Notes under the pieces: model-generated
Databases searched by the model: none
What the model saw: only the letters and a program-made list of their open reading frames with translations
Told to the model about the DNA's origin: nothing
Assembly (NCBI GenBank): GCA_964036665.1
Contig: OZ038530.1
Coordinates: 22,466,001 to 22,530,000 of the forward strand
Origin: Gordius sp. MW1
Taxonomy: Eukaryota > Nematomorpha > Gordioida > Gordea > Gordiidae
Direction: 5' to 3'
Length of the DNA: 64,000 nucleotides
Shown here: piece after piece, positions 1-13,500 of the stretch
Layout: each line of letters opens with the position of its first letter
Position numbering within the stretch: the first letter of the stretch is position 1
Made by a program: the position numbers and the translations under genes

Positions 1-9
1 CATGAAAAG

Positions 10-330
10 GTGAATAGCCTTATTCAAGCCGCTTTTAAAAAAGCCAATATCCCCTCCGTTTTAGAGCCGTTAGACCCTTCGTTAGAGGGAAGGATGCGAC
101 CAGACGGCTCTACCCTTATCCCTTGGCAAAATGGTCTACCCCATAAATGGAATTTCACCTGCATAGACATTTTCGCCCCCTCTAACCAGAACTACAACGC
201 TCTGACCCTCGCGAACACCGCAAAACGGTGAAATACCAGGCCCTCCTACCCTCTAATATCTTTACCTATCGTTGCCTCGTGTTCTGGGACTTTTGGTCAG
301 GCCGCCATAAAGTTTTTTTAAAGAAATCAG
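10..330 (+). pseudogene. Non-LTR retrotransposon C-terminal relic (probable REL-endonuclease region)
   Basis: The first 73 codons read through SLIQAAFKKANIPSVLEPLD and RPDGSTLIPW, then CIDIFAPS. This is the signature of the segment downstream of reverse transcriptase in many invertebrate non-LTR elements. After a frame change near 210 the other frame continues EHRKTVKYQALLPSNIFTY, which aligns with the second relic at 50198-50501. The RPDG..W.FTC.D pattern resembles a restriction-like endonuclease (PD..D), with the central Asp replaced by Asn here. Family assignment is from memory. The element is cut by the window edge. Confidence 0.72.
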
Positions 331-1540
331 CCGTCGCTGCCCCCCCCCCTTAAATATTCTACAAATTTTTTAATTAATAAAAAATTGGTATTTTTATAGC
401 AAAGTACAATTTTAAATCCCTGGCAGACAGCTGGCCTTTAATAGATGACACAAGCGACGCTTTTGAATTATAATTTTTATTTTCTTTTATACCCGATCTT
501 ATATTTTTTGAATTTTAACACTTCGTTTTTATAATGTTCTTACGTTTAAATAAACAATATATATTATAAATATATATATATATTTATAAAGTTAGATTTT
601 CACTACTAAAATAAGCTGAATAAATTGTAGCGAGTGAAAATGAAAATTTAATTTTAAACTTATACTAGAATAAATTTTTGAAAATCTTTTATTTTAAAAA
701 TCGGGTCGAACTCGGCGGGTAAAGAATAAATAAGTTGTTAAGGCTCGGGCCGGGCTCGGGCAAAATAAAAACTGAGACGTGGGGCCGAGCTCGGGCAGAA
801 AAAACTTAATTTGCAGGACTCTAGTTGTGACACAGAGTGTATCATCCAACTAGTCAAAAATTTTAAATAGTTTTGTGAGATTTTGAGCAAATAAAGTTTG
901 ACATAAAAGTTTTCATTGACTTATTTTCAGAGTAGGATCGTATTATGTTGTTTGCAGGTTATAAATACTAGTTTAGTCGAGTGAGGTTTTTTTATGAGAA
1001 CCCAATGGTCAAAATTTTTTTAAATTTTTTAATATATAAAATGTTAAAAAAAATTTTTACCACTTTATTTTCCGAACATGTAATAATCGCAATAATATTG
1101 CCATCAAAAAGCATGCATTACGGGGAAGACAAAAGCGAACTATAATAACTAAATAATGAGTAAAGTTATAAAGCTCTCTTAATATTCATATCAATTAATA
1201 ATGTTCGCTTGCTACAACCATCTAATTTAGCAAGCGGAATTTTACAAACGCATTAATTATATTATATGAGATAGAGAGAAAGAGGAGTGGGTAATTGTGG
1301 TGCGTTGTATCCACAATACTTTTTTCATCGGCTGTTTAATTATGCATAAAATTATAACACCCAACTCAAATAAAGAATCTAGATATGAATTTATATGTGA
1401 ATTAGGGCTAATGTCTGCAAAGTCTTAACTATATTTAGATCTGACCAACTAAGTATTTTTTATCATTTTCGGGATTTAGCTCCTTTCTTAGAGTCAGACT
1501 CTAAACATCTGTCGCAAAAGATTTAGATTTTTGTTGCAAA
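331..1540. other. Upstream of ST7, no gene seen
   Basis: AT-rich DNA with a TA microsatellite near 560-585 and the hAT-like fragment at 680-832. The ST7 promoter presumably lies here, but no motif stands out. Lines 1080-1440 hold nothing I can name. Confidence 0.5.
680..832. mobile_element. hAT-like MITE fragment, (G)CTCGGGC-rich
   Basis: GC-rich repeats (GGCTCGGGCCGGGCTCGGGC) in AT-rich surroundings, ending TTTGCAGGACTCTA. This is the terminus shared with the better preserved copy at 21105-21427. Left end not identified. Confidence 0.55.
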
Positions 1541-4500
1541 ATGACAGACGAGGAAATACATGCAGCCCACATTGGTATCTAAATATAATATTTTGATAAT
1601 AATAAATTTATTCTATTAGCTTCAATGTTTCTGAACACATTGACTCCAAAATTCTATGTTGCACTTACCGGCACTTCATCCCTCATATCTGGTCTAATTT
1701 TAGTAAGCCCGCTTCTTATATTACACATTTTATTTAAATATATGCCTGGTAAATTTTTTTGCTAACACATTATGATATGAATAGATCTTAAGTAGTCTAT
1801 TTTACTGCTATATATTTTTTATGGATATAAATTACTAACCCATATTAATCATCAAATATTACATTAGTTTGTATATGGTTGGTGATATTCTTGTTTCCAC
1901 ACTATTTGAATTTATCTATTAAACTGTAAACCTAATCTCATGTTACTATACTTTTGTTTTCTTGCTATACATACATATCTTTATAATAGCTAATAAAGTT
2001 AGACATTTATACCAAATAACTTAAATTTTCATATCACATATGCAGATTCTAATTTATTAATAGAACGTGTATGAAGTAAAATTCACTATTACCAATTGTA
2101 ATACTAAAACAATTTTGACTTTAATATGATATAAAAATTAAGCTTTAATTTTGTTTTAGCACCAATGTGGTTTGTACCTCTTACTACTTATAAATGCCTT
2201 TTGCAGTAATTTGCCCCTTACCATTTAACTATTCCTAATGGAAACCCTAAGCTGACATAAATTTATTGTTTATTAAAATCCATCAAAATAATAAGTTTAG
2301 GTATAGCTTAAGAATATTTGCATCTAATAATATTTTGTGTCAAATGTTATTCAAACAATTTAAATTTTTTAACTAGTAATAACATATAACATATCCAGAT
2401 TAGGCAGCACGTTTTATTTGAATGTGCTTTAAGAATTTTGGACAGCTGTTTTTAACTTCTCAACATTTGAGTAGCTTTTAAAACTTTTTTAATCCCATAT
2501 TAAACTTCTGCCATGACTTTGGTTTTAGTTTATATAAATTGCGCTGAAATCTTGGTAATATTTTCCACGTCAAAAACACAAATCTAAACTAGTATTGTCA
2601 TCAATTATGAAACATTAAAAATGACTAAAAACTTGATCATTATGATTTATTTCTATAGATTTAATGCATTGCGTTTATTCAATGAATCACATAATATTAC
2701 ATTTATATCATAGATATTATCATTTTAACCTAGATTTATTTAATAACCCTTAGATGTTTAAATTTTAATTTGTTTCATTGCTTAGCTAATTAAATATTAT
2801 ATCAAAAAGCAATGCAACCAAAAACAAGTTTTTATAAAAAAATACATGTATCAAAAAAATTTTCCTTTGTCTTCTTCAATCAAGAATTGAAATAAAATAA
2901 ATTTTTCTCGAAGAATGTTTTAAAATGGCATTTGGCAATATAAATCATGATTTTTTGCTTTGTTAAAATGTTAGTCTTGTATTAAATAGGAACACAACAC
3001 GTATCCAGATATTTTTAGAAGACGGTGAAGAAGTGTTGTAAAAAAACCTGGGTTTTGTTTGGTCGATTTTTGGCTTTAGTCTACTAAACATAAACATGCC
3101 AAAGGTCTTTGGTCTATTTTTCTTAGTCGACCTCTAGGCTTGGTTGAAAGTTAAAAATAGACCTGTGTTGGCCATTAGTCTTAGTAAAACCAAAGATTGA
3201 CCGAACCAAATCCAGATCTTTTTACAACACTACATTGAAGCTTGTTGGCCAAAGTACCAAAATGAGCAGCCATCATTGAAAAAAAATCTTTTGTGAATTT
3301 AAGTAATTTCCAAGCCTCTCCACTAGCTAGGGGTTTGTGGCTAGTTAAAGGAAGGGCCAAATAAGTCTAGGCAGGTAGAGACTTTTCTTCACTCTAAACT
3401 CTTTTTCAAATTTTGACTAAGCCTATAGGTATAGTGTGTTTATGTTTATTCAACTAAAATTAAAGGTCGACCAAACTGAACCCAGGTATTTTTACAACAT
3501 TACTTCAATACTTATTATGAAATTCCTTCCATAGAAAGTTAAGAGGGATTGAGACTGAAGGGAATATATTATGTCTATTGAGGACCTATTATGTTATGAC
3601 ACTGTTAAAGTTTTGATTATTTGTTATTTAAATTTTGTGGTGATTTCCTTTTTGCGCTCGAGACCTGCACGGGTGACCCGAAATTCGACCCGAGGTCGGG
3701 TTCCAGGTCTCGATTTTCCGCTTATTATGTAGGAATTTTGTCTCTCCACCCCGCATATATGATTTCTGGGAGAATGGTAATTTCCTAGCTTAGGACTTTA
3801 CCTGTGTAAGATATCTTCCCGCTACGCGTCTGGATTTCGAATCGAATCGAATATTTTTGGTATTCGATTCGGATTCGAGTTTTTTATCAAAAAAAAAAGA
3901 TTCGATTCGAGATTCGTCGAATATTAATGAAGATTCGAATTCGATTCGAAAAAAATTTAAGGATTCGAAATCGATTAGAATATATATTAAGATTTTTTAT
4001 TATTTAAAAACAAATTTAAAGGGTTACTATGATTTTTTATTTGCACATACATTGGAAAAATTTATTTGAAAGATATTTAAAAAAAACACACATTAAAAAT
4101 AAAAATTTAAAGGCGAACAAAAAAACTATGGCGATATGTGTAAGACAATCAAGAACCGTTTTTTAGCCAACTTTTAAGGCAAATTATCTTCCTAACACAT
4201 TTTTCCTTAAACGATTGCCTGTGTTTGGTCAATAAATTTTTCCGATTGAAAATATTCTTTCGCAAGAGATAAATGGTCCAGGCATAGAAACAAGATCCTT
4301 TGCCAATTTTTGGATGGCTAGAAACGACGTTGATTCGATTTTCACCATTGCAACATTGGAGGCCACAGTGGGTTGTGCAAAAATGTCTCCAATGGAGACT
4401 TCGCCTTGTCGCTTTTAATAGACGATCCAATGTTGATACCGCGCTAGTTAATATAAAATCGGGCTGACTTCCTGTGGCAGTTTCCAATTCATCTTTAATT

Positions 4501-7500
4501 TCTCTATAGGATATGCCATGTACTGGTGATAAACACTCAAATTGAACCTTAAATCGACGACACTCACTAATAAGACTATCTTCTTGTTGAATGCCATTAT
4601 CTTCAATTTTCTGTATGGCCATTTTGACAGCATGATCTTCTGTGATAGTTGATAATTCGGTAATACCAAGTTCTAGGATTTGTCCCCCGGATATTAAATT
4701 AGTTGCACTGTAAAAGGGAAAAAGTATCAATTTAACCTTTACAATTTGTTCCCATTCAATGTTGGATAGTAATTCCTCCTAAGAGGAATTTAAAGGCTAG
4801 ATACAATGCCTGTCTTACTAAAATAGCCTTTTCTATTATTATATAGGTGCTATTCCATCTAACTACCTAAGTTTTGCCTTTATGTAATTAATTGGTGGGT
4901 CAAATTATTTACATATAGCCTTTAATTGTGAAATATTTTTGGGCTGTCTTGCAATTTTTATCAAAGTCCATATCTTGATTAAGTTGTGATCCTCGTTCTC
5001 TATAACTTATGTAATTTTGACAATTTTATAAACTTTTTCAAATTGTAGCATGAAAAATAACTAATGCGGTAAGATAAAATATCTAATATCTGCGTAGCGC
5101 CTATTTAAATTAAACCCTAAAAAATAAAATTGAATTTTTTCAAGGATTCGATTATTTTCGAATCTTAGCAGCGTAAATATTCGATTCGAAACTTACACAT
5201 ATGAATTCGAATCTTGAATATTTCCCATAGTAATTCGCGCCATCTAATAACAATTTTAACCCACTGTCTTATGCAAAAGATCGTAAAACACTGAAATAAA
5301 ATTTTTTTTATTCAATAGTAGCTTCCTGTTCCGCCACTTTTGGCAAGAAAGCATTGGCGTTTTTTAAATCGATGGGAAAGAGATCCCCTAAAGCCAAATA
5401 CTCACCAGCTTTATTTTACCAAAATTTGGCGTTTAGCGAAATATAATTATAAATCTTAACTCTGACACATGGCCCTTGTTGGCTCTTGGCGAATCTGATG
5501 AATAGTTTTTTATATAGGGACATTCCATGTCAAATCGCCACGTTTTCGGCCGACCCCCTCAGAATTTTATAAAATTTGGTGGAAATGTTAAAACTAGTGA
5601 AATTTTTAATTTCTGAAAATTTTAGCTCATTTGGGCCACTACTTTTTGAGTTGTGGGCGCTAAAAAGTCGAAAATCGGCCATTAAAAAAATCGGGTTGTG
5701 ACGCTATATTCAATAAAATTTATAAGTTATTGGCCCCCAAATCATAGAATCTTGTTGTAGTAATAGGTAAGACCTATCTTCATAGAAAAAAAATAAAAAA
5801 AAATTTTTTTGTCGATTGGTCATCTCATAATGGTCGAAATGGCCAAAATGGCATAATTACTGTTGAACCCTCTCAAATCGTTTCAAATTTGAGACAAATG
5901 TTTTATACTACCTATTAATCAAATTAAATAAAAGAGAAAGTTGGGCGGCCATCTTGAAGAGGTCATAAATTGCTAGAAATGGTATTTTATTTATTTGGCG
6001 CCAAAATGTATCTCTAAATATGTTTTTTTGCTCATTTAGCCTTCATATAATTTTAATATATCTATGATGCAAATATTTTTGCTATATATTAACACCCCCC
6101 CCCCCACCCGCCATATTCCCTATCAATTACAATCAAAATAGCGTATGATTAATTTTCCCGGAAAAACGATTAGCTTCCAAAGCTAGTCTTCAAAGGCCTT
6201 ACAAGGACCAAATAACAAAACCGATAGAGTTATATGAATGGGCCAAATCAAATATTACCGGAATTGAGTTCGGTTACATGACAAATGAAGAGTACAAAAC
6301 CGAAGAGTTATCAATGTTAGCATGATTCAACAAAGCAAAACCTATTTTAGGAACACAGAAATTACATTGTGTTGTTCCCATCGATAAATTCACTATACTT
6401 ACTAAACAATATTCCAATTCTATAATAAATAAATGGGAACTAATACAAATTATAGCTGATGAGGTTGATATTAAAAGCCTAAATGGATATGTTACTTGTT
6501 CATTCGATTCCAAATGGTGGTTAGCCCTGGTTATAGATAAAAATTATGAGGATGAAAAGATAATAGTTAGTTTGCTTCATCCATGCGGGCCGTCAAACTC
6601 TTTTGCTTTCCCAAATAAATGTCACAAATTATCTCTCAATAAATTGGATATATTAACAATCGTATCACCTTTAACCACAACCGGAAGAACTTATACCTTA
6701 TCTAAAAGGGAAATGCTTGAAGCGACAACACAACTTATTGCCTTAAGTAAAATATACTTTAAATAATGATAAATTAATTTTTTATAGGCTCTTGAAAACA
6801 TGCACTCCGTCATACTTTTATTATAAATATTTATTATTACATGTCGAATAAAAATCAATAAATATCTACTTGTATCTACAACTATATTGAAGTAAATTAT
6901 TTTAGGCTATTTTACAAACCTGTTTATTTTTAATTTTTTTTAATTTATAGCATATTCGGGGAAGAATAATCACTCGCTATATTGATTGTAATTGATAGGG
7001 AATATGGCGGGTGGGGGGGGGTGTTAATATATAGCAAAAATATTTGCATCATAGATATATTAAAATTATATGAAGGCTAAATGAGCAAAAAAACATATTT
7101 AGAGATCCATTTTGGCGCCAAATAAATAAAATACCATTTCTAGCAATTTATGACCACTTCAAGATGGCCGCCCAACTTTCTCTTTTATTTAATTTGATTA
7201 ATAGGTAGTATAAAACATTTGTCTCAAATTTGAAACGATTTGAGAGGGTTCAACAGTAATTATGCCATTTTGGCCATTTCGACCATTATGAGATGACCAA
7301 TCGACAAAAAAAAAATTTTAAATTTTTTTTCTATGAAGATAGGTCTTACCTATTACTACAACAAGATTCTATGATTTGGGGGCCAATAACTTATAAATTT
7401 TATTGAATATAGCGTCACAACCCGATTTTTTAAATGGCCGATTTTCGACCTTTGAGCGCCCATAACTCGAAAGGTAGTGGCCCAAATGAGCTAAAATTTT

Positions 7501-10500
7501 CGGAAATTAATAATTTTACTAGTTTTAACATTTCCACCAAATTTTATAAAATTCTGAGGGGGTCGGCCGAAAAACGCCTTTTTATGATCGATTTAACATG
7601 GAATGTCCCTATATATTATCTTCTGCTCTTTTATTGAATATTTTATGGATCATTTTTACTGAATAAAATCATTTTAATTTCAAAATAAAAGGAAAATAGA
7701 CTTTTTAAATGAACAACCTTAGCATGTATCCATTATTGTTAATTTTTTAAACTGTATCATTTCTCTTTACATAAATTAAGATATCAGAGGTTAGATCCAG
7801 CAAAATCATCAATATAACAACAAATATTAAAATTAAAATATTTTTATTATATGAATTTAACCCTGTTTTATAAATGATAAAAAAACCAAAAATTTTTTAC
7901 CCTTTTTGTTCATTCTGCAAACATCCACTCCTGTTTAATTTTAATTCGAACTCGACTCAACACTAATTCAGTTTTAATTCAAGCAAATTAATTTTTTTGG
8001 TGGCATTTATATCATGAAAGATTATAAATTGTTGATTTCAATTTCTTTATAAACTATCCATACATAATCACTTTCGTCGCAATAGAATATGATAATACTG
8101 AAAAATGTCACTACTGTTTTAGGTTAAATCTCGATGTCCTTAAAATAAATTAAAGTTGTTGAAAAGAATTGGATTGTTTGTGAAATAGCTAAAAGCAGAC
8201 GATATAATCTCACTAATATCGTTTGGTTTTTATTTGATTTTTTGTGTGCGATAGATCAGTGTTTAGTTCAATATGCACGGAGTTACTAAAAAGCGAAAAG
8301 TGAGTTATAATTATTATTATTGTATGTAGTTCTAGTATTATTATTTAGGTATATTTTAAAAAATAACATATGGATTTTATTAAATCGCCCTTTTTACAAA
8401 AGAAATTATCAATTAATGATGCTCGGATTCTAAGACAAATCAACTGAAGGGCAGTTGACGAGTATTTATTAAATGATAAAGTCAATGATTCCTTTAGAAT
8501 GATCCGGGCGCCTCTTACAAGAAGATTTAATCAATAAATTAAAAGTTTTATTCAGAAACAAATAATTATATTAACAAACTTCAATTGATGGTAGTGTTGT
8601 AACGGCTGTGTTTTGTTTGGTCGACCTTTGGTTTTGCTAGACTAACGGTCGACTCTGGCTTGTTTTTTAAATTTCGACTAAGCCTAGAGGTCGATTTGGT
8701 CTGTTTATGCTTAGTCGATTAAACCATACCCAGCCGTTTTTACAACACTACTTGATGGATATCAAAAGATCGAAATTATTAACGTGCTCCTAGCTTTTTT
8801 ATCCTCTGTTTGGCACTTTGTGTAATTTTAAATTTTAATTATATTATTTACGAGAGCTAACACCTTAATGCATATATACTTAAAACGACGCATATTCCAT
8901 CACTAGAGGGTAGGGGGCTGTCCCTTTCAATTAAATAAAAATACACTCGACCCCGCCAAACGTCAATTAATTACAATTTATTGATTTTTTTTTTTGGGGG
9001 GGGGGGGAAGGTTTTACGATTTTTAACATTTTAACCTTAAAATTGCTTAAATTGCCCGTTCTCAGAACTCATTTTGGCCTTTACCCAGCAAATTCCATGA
9101 AAATAATGCGTTTTTGTATAAATTTGTAGAATATATAATATACAAATATATATATATTACAAATTGGACTTTCGTTATCCCTGTGTTAGGCTTTCATCTA
9201 AAAAATTTTATATTCCCCCCTCCCCTTCCCTTTAGAAAGTTTAATGGTTTTTAACTAATATTTATATATTTTTTGAGAATTATGAATTTACCCACATCCG
9301 CCTTTAACCCTTCATCTGTAAAATTAGCTGGTCAATAGGTGCAACAAATTCACAAACCATAACCTTATATTAGGTTGGACTGTAATAGGGCTGCACCGAT
9401 ATTGGTATCGGTATCGGGACCGATATCACGATTTTTTAACGATATCGGTATCGGTTATTAATCGTACCGATACCGATACCGATACTTGAAACTTTTTTTA
9501 CAATATTCTATTTGTTAGAGCTCTATATCTATATACTTTTTAAATTAAATTTTACTTAATTGCTCTTAAATCTTATTTATTTTTCATTGATTCATTCATT
9601 CAAATTTCTACCGCCACTTATTTATATTATTATGTAAGTTAGTTCGTATTTACAATTTACAATATAATGTGTTTAGGTCTAAAAGTAAAAGCAAGTCATT
9701 AATTTGGAATTATTAATTGCTATGCAATTTATGGGATCGTTTTTTGGTGTCCGTCCGTCGTCCGTCGTCCGTCGTCCGTCGTCCGTTACCCTCCCTATCT
9801 ATTTGCATTGGGTATATTAGGTTATCGCTTTTTTTAACTTAATGGATGAGAAAGAGGTGCCCCACCCCTCATCTCTATCTCCCTCGCTGTGTTATTTTTT
9901 GAATTAATGCATAAGAGGTGCCCCACCCCTCATCTCTATCTCTCTCGGTGTGTTATATATAAGATTTGTTAAATTATCTATTATATAATAAACATAAATA
10001 AAAGTTGTTTACTTTTAATTGCTATGCAATTTAACTAGTTATATAATAAACATTAATAAAAGTTGTTTACTTTTAATTGCTATGCAATTTAACTAGTTTT
10101 GGTTATATAATAAATATAGATAAAAGTTGTTTACTTTTAATGCTATGCAATTTAACTAGTTATAAATAAACATAAATAAAAGTTGTTTACTTTTTAATTG
10201 CTATGCAATTTAACTAGTTTTATAATTGATGAGAACTCAGCGTCAGCACATATTGCAGCCTGTACAATTGATAACTGCAATAAAAAGGTTTTACATTAGA
10301 ATATTGGGCAACAAATAGTTCCGATTTGCCAATATTAGCAACACTGGCCAGAAAATATCTGTTGTCACCCGCCACATTTATCCCTTCTGAATCTATTTTT
10401 AGTATAACTGGTGATATTGATAATCCACATAGAAGATCTCTTCTACCTGAGACTACCTGAGACTATCGAAAAATTACTATTTATGAAAAAAAATTTGGAA

Positions 10501-13500
10501 TATTTTAAATAAAGCTTTATAAATATTAACTAACAAGTCTAATTTTTATAAGATGTAAAATATCGGTATCGGTATATTTATTTAAATATCGGTAGTATCG
10601 GTATCGGTATCAGTTGAAAATTTGATATCGGTGCAGCCCTAGACTGTAACTACTATATTGATATTTTTATAACATTCATGAAGTTTGATAGTAAATATTC
10701 TTGATCTAGAATGTGAAACAGATTTAAATTATTAAAATAACAAAGGTTTGTTTTCATAATGTTCCTTAAATCCTTGTTAATTTAATAAACATTAATTTAA
10801 TTTAATGTTTATTAAATTAACAAGAATTTAGTAAATTCCTTTCTCCTTTATATATAAATCAAACTTATTAAATTAAAATTTTACCGATTAATTTTCAAGT
10901 TATTGACGTTTAAAAAAGCAAAATCGCTGGTTTTAGCATTATTTACATCAAATATTTCAAAAACGTGAGGTATAGGGGAAAAAACAAATATGATTTGTGT
11001 TCACCCTAAAAAACTCTACCACAATCTGCAAACAGTGTGCCCGTTGGTTTTTCTTGGTGAACCGTATAATACAGTCACAATAACTACTTTGGCCAAAACT
11101 TAAAAATTAATAGGTCTCGGGCTCGGGTCGGGCCTGATGATTCAACCCGAGGCCTGAGCCCGGCCCGAGGCAAAATTTAGCTAAAAGATTGTGTTAAACT
11201 TTTTACTTATTTCTTTATTGAGTAGGCTATTAAGAGGAGAAAAGATAGTTGTACGTTAAATGAAGGTGCGGGTGAGTGTTCAATTTTTTTTATAAATTTA
11301 CATTTTAAAAAAGTCGGGCCCGATTCGGGCTGAAGAAATTCCATTTCGCAGGGCTCTAATTACGTAATACAAGTGCACATTTTAACGTGGCTGAAAAACG
11401 GTGCACTTTTTTAGCGTCCATAAGTAGTTTACATGGGCGTAGCCAGCATTGGAATTAGAGGGGGGGGGCAATAATGATTTAGGGAGGGGCAAAATTATCA
11501 TTTTTAAAAAGTCACGTTAATTTTAATAAATTTTAACAAATTTTTGGATTTAGCGGGGCCCTGGCACCCATGGTAGTTCATTTATTCTACGTACGATTAG
11601 ACACCAACAAAGTCTGGTCTGGTGCTACATAAAAAATTATATTTTAAACTTTTCTGGAAATAATGTAAGAAATAGTAATGATAGCAGGAGCCCCATAAAC
11701 ATTTTATCAATTGCTCTTGTATTTTGCGCTCTGTCTTTTCGTATCGTCCAACTTTTTGATTAATAATTCAAATCTACACATTGGTTACCGTTTTTGATCT
11801 ATTCGTACTTTTGTTTATAACCTGAAGAATTACGACAAAATTGCTTTGTTAATTCCATCGAACTTCGCTAGAAAATTCTAGTGTTGTAAAAATGGCTGGG
11901 TTTCGTTTGGTCAACTTTTGGTTAGACTAACACTAACGAGCGACTCTAGTCTGCTTTTCTTAATCGACCACCTTTGGCCATCTCTTTATGTTGAATTAAG
12001 ACTAACGCTATGGTCTGTTTTTCAAATTTCAACCAAGTCTTGTGGTCGACCAAGAAAGGCAAACCAAAAAATTTTTGGTCGCGTCTGTTTACGTTAAGTC
12101 GCCTAAAACCAAACCGTTTTTGCAACACTTGTCATAAACCTATATTTTGCCCAAAATATTTCAACTATTTCAAGCAAATTATATTAAATTTTTTTTTATT
12201 AATTGCTATGCAATTTATGGGCTCGCTTTTGGGTCCAACTTGTAATTTTTGAATAAATGCCGTTAAAACTTACACGGGTTCTTAATGGCTATGAACACCT
12301 ATGTTTCTGTAAAAATACTTTTATTTTGCTTTCGCAAACACACTAGTTTTTATAGAGTATTAATTTTTTTCGTTTTTTAGATATTCGAATGGTGGTACTT
12401 TAGAAAGTATGGGACGTCTTTCATAGAACAATTTTCGTTAAATCATTTGTCCCCTTGGTTCGGGAATCCGGACAATTCCGACAATATTAGTGAAACCGAT
12501 ACCGAACCTCAGAATGCACCATTTTGCAGTCAACAAACCATCATGGGTATGTGTCTATGCAATTTATGGGCTCGCTTTTAATTGTCCGTCCGTCCTGTCT
12601 TGTCCAACTCCTAATTTTTCAATAATTGCTGTGGAAACTTATGCGGGTTTTAATGGCTGTGGACACTTATGCTTCTGTAAAAGACTTTTATTATGCTTTC
12701 GCAAATAGACTAGCTAATAACCGCTGGTTAGTTTTACTTTTTCCGACCTCGCCCGAGCCCAAAATCTATTGTTTATGGGCCCAGGGGAGACGGGGGCTAG
12801 TCGTAGCCCAGGGTTACCATTATCTTTGTAATTGTTTTTAAAAAAAAATGATATATAATTAAAGGTTAAACCATATGTGTATTTTTTCATAAGGTATAAT
12901 TAAGATTATTTGGTTAGAAAAAATAAAATTTAAAAATTTTCATAGAAGAAAAACGATTTTTCGAGGCTATTAGTAGCCTTGACAAAATTTTGTATTTTGC
13001 ACAACATTTTTTGGCTACATATTTTTGACTATATCTCATAAAGGGATATTTTTTTTATATTAAAATCGTCTAATAATTAAATTATTATTCGCAATATAAC
13101 ATGTTAAATTATTTTTATAAAAAGGGGTTGGGGCTAGTCGGAGAGAGGCTAGTGCTAGCCATTTTTCACTATGTCTTACAAATGACAGATATAAAAAACA
13201 AAATCTTTGTTTATAATCCATCTTAGTGTGATTTGGAATAAAAATAGACTATGATTATACTTTATAAAACGACAAAAAGATTTTTTCCATTGCACTTTTA
13301 AGTGTACTTAAGTCATATTGTCATCTTGACCTTATTTTTATTTGTATTTTATAAAACACAATCATATTATATTTGCGATTTCCACGTTTTTTATAATAAA
13401 ACAATTTTTTATTGAATTGAGTTGGCATACACTAATAAAAAGTGAAAACGTTAGGTTTAATTTATCCCCTGAACAGGGCTATAACTAGCCCCGGGCACTT

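Larger units (their letters stand above)
9386..10641. mobile_element. hAT transposon with perfect 8-bp target duplication
   Basis: TIR TAGGGCTGCACCGATAT at the left and its inverse at the right. The 8-bp target duplication GACTGTAA at 9378-9385 and 10642-10649 is identical. Subterminal regions are arrays of ATCGGT/ACCGAT. A composite repeat (9713-10219) is nested inside. A transposase C-terminus remains at 10296-10451. Non-autonomous. Confidence 0.92.

Noticed and set aside
6274-6513. Minus-strand ORF inside the long-TIR element
   Set aside because: It is the shadow of the plus-strand ORF, which is longer and has protein-like motifs.
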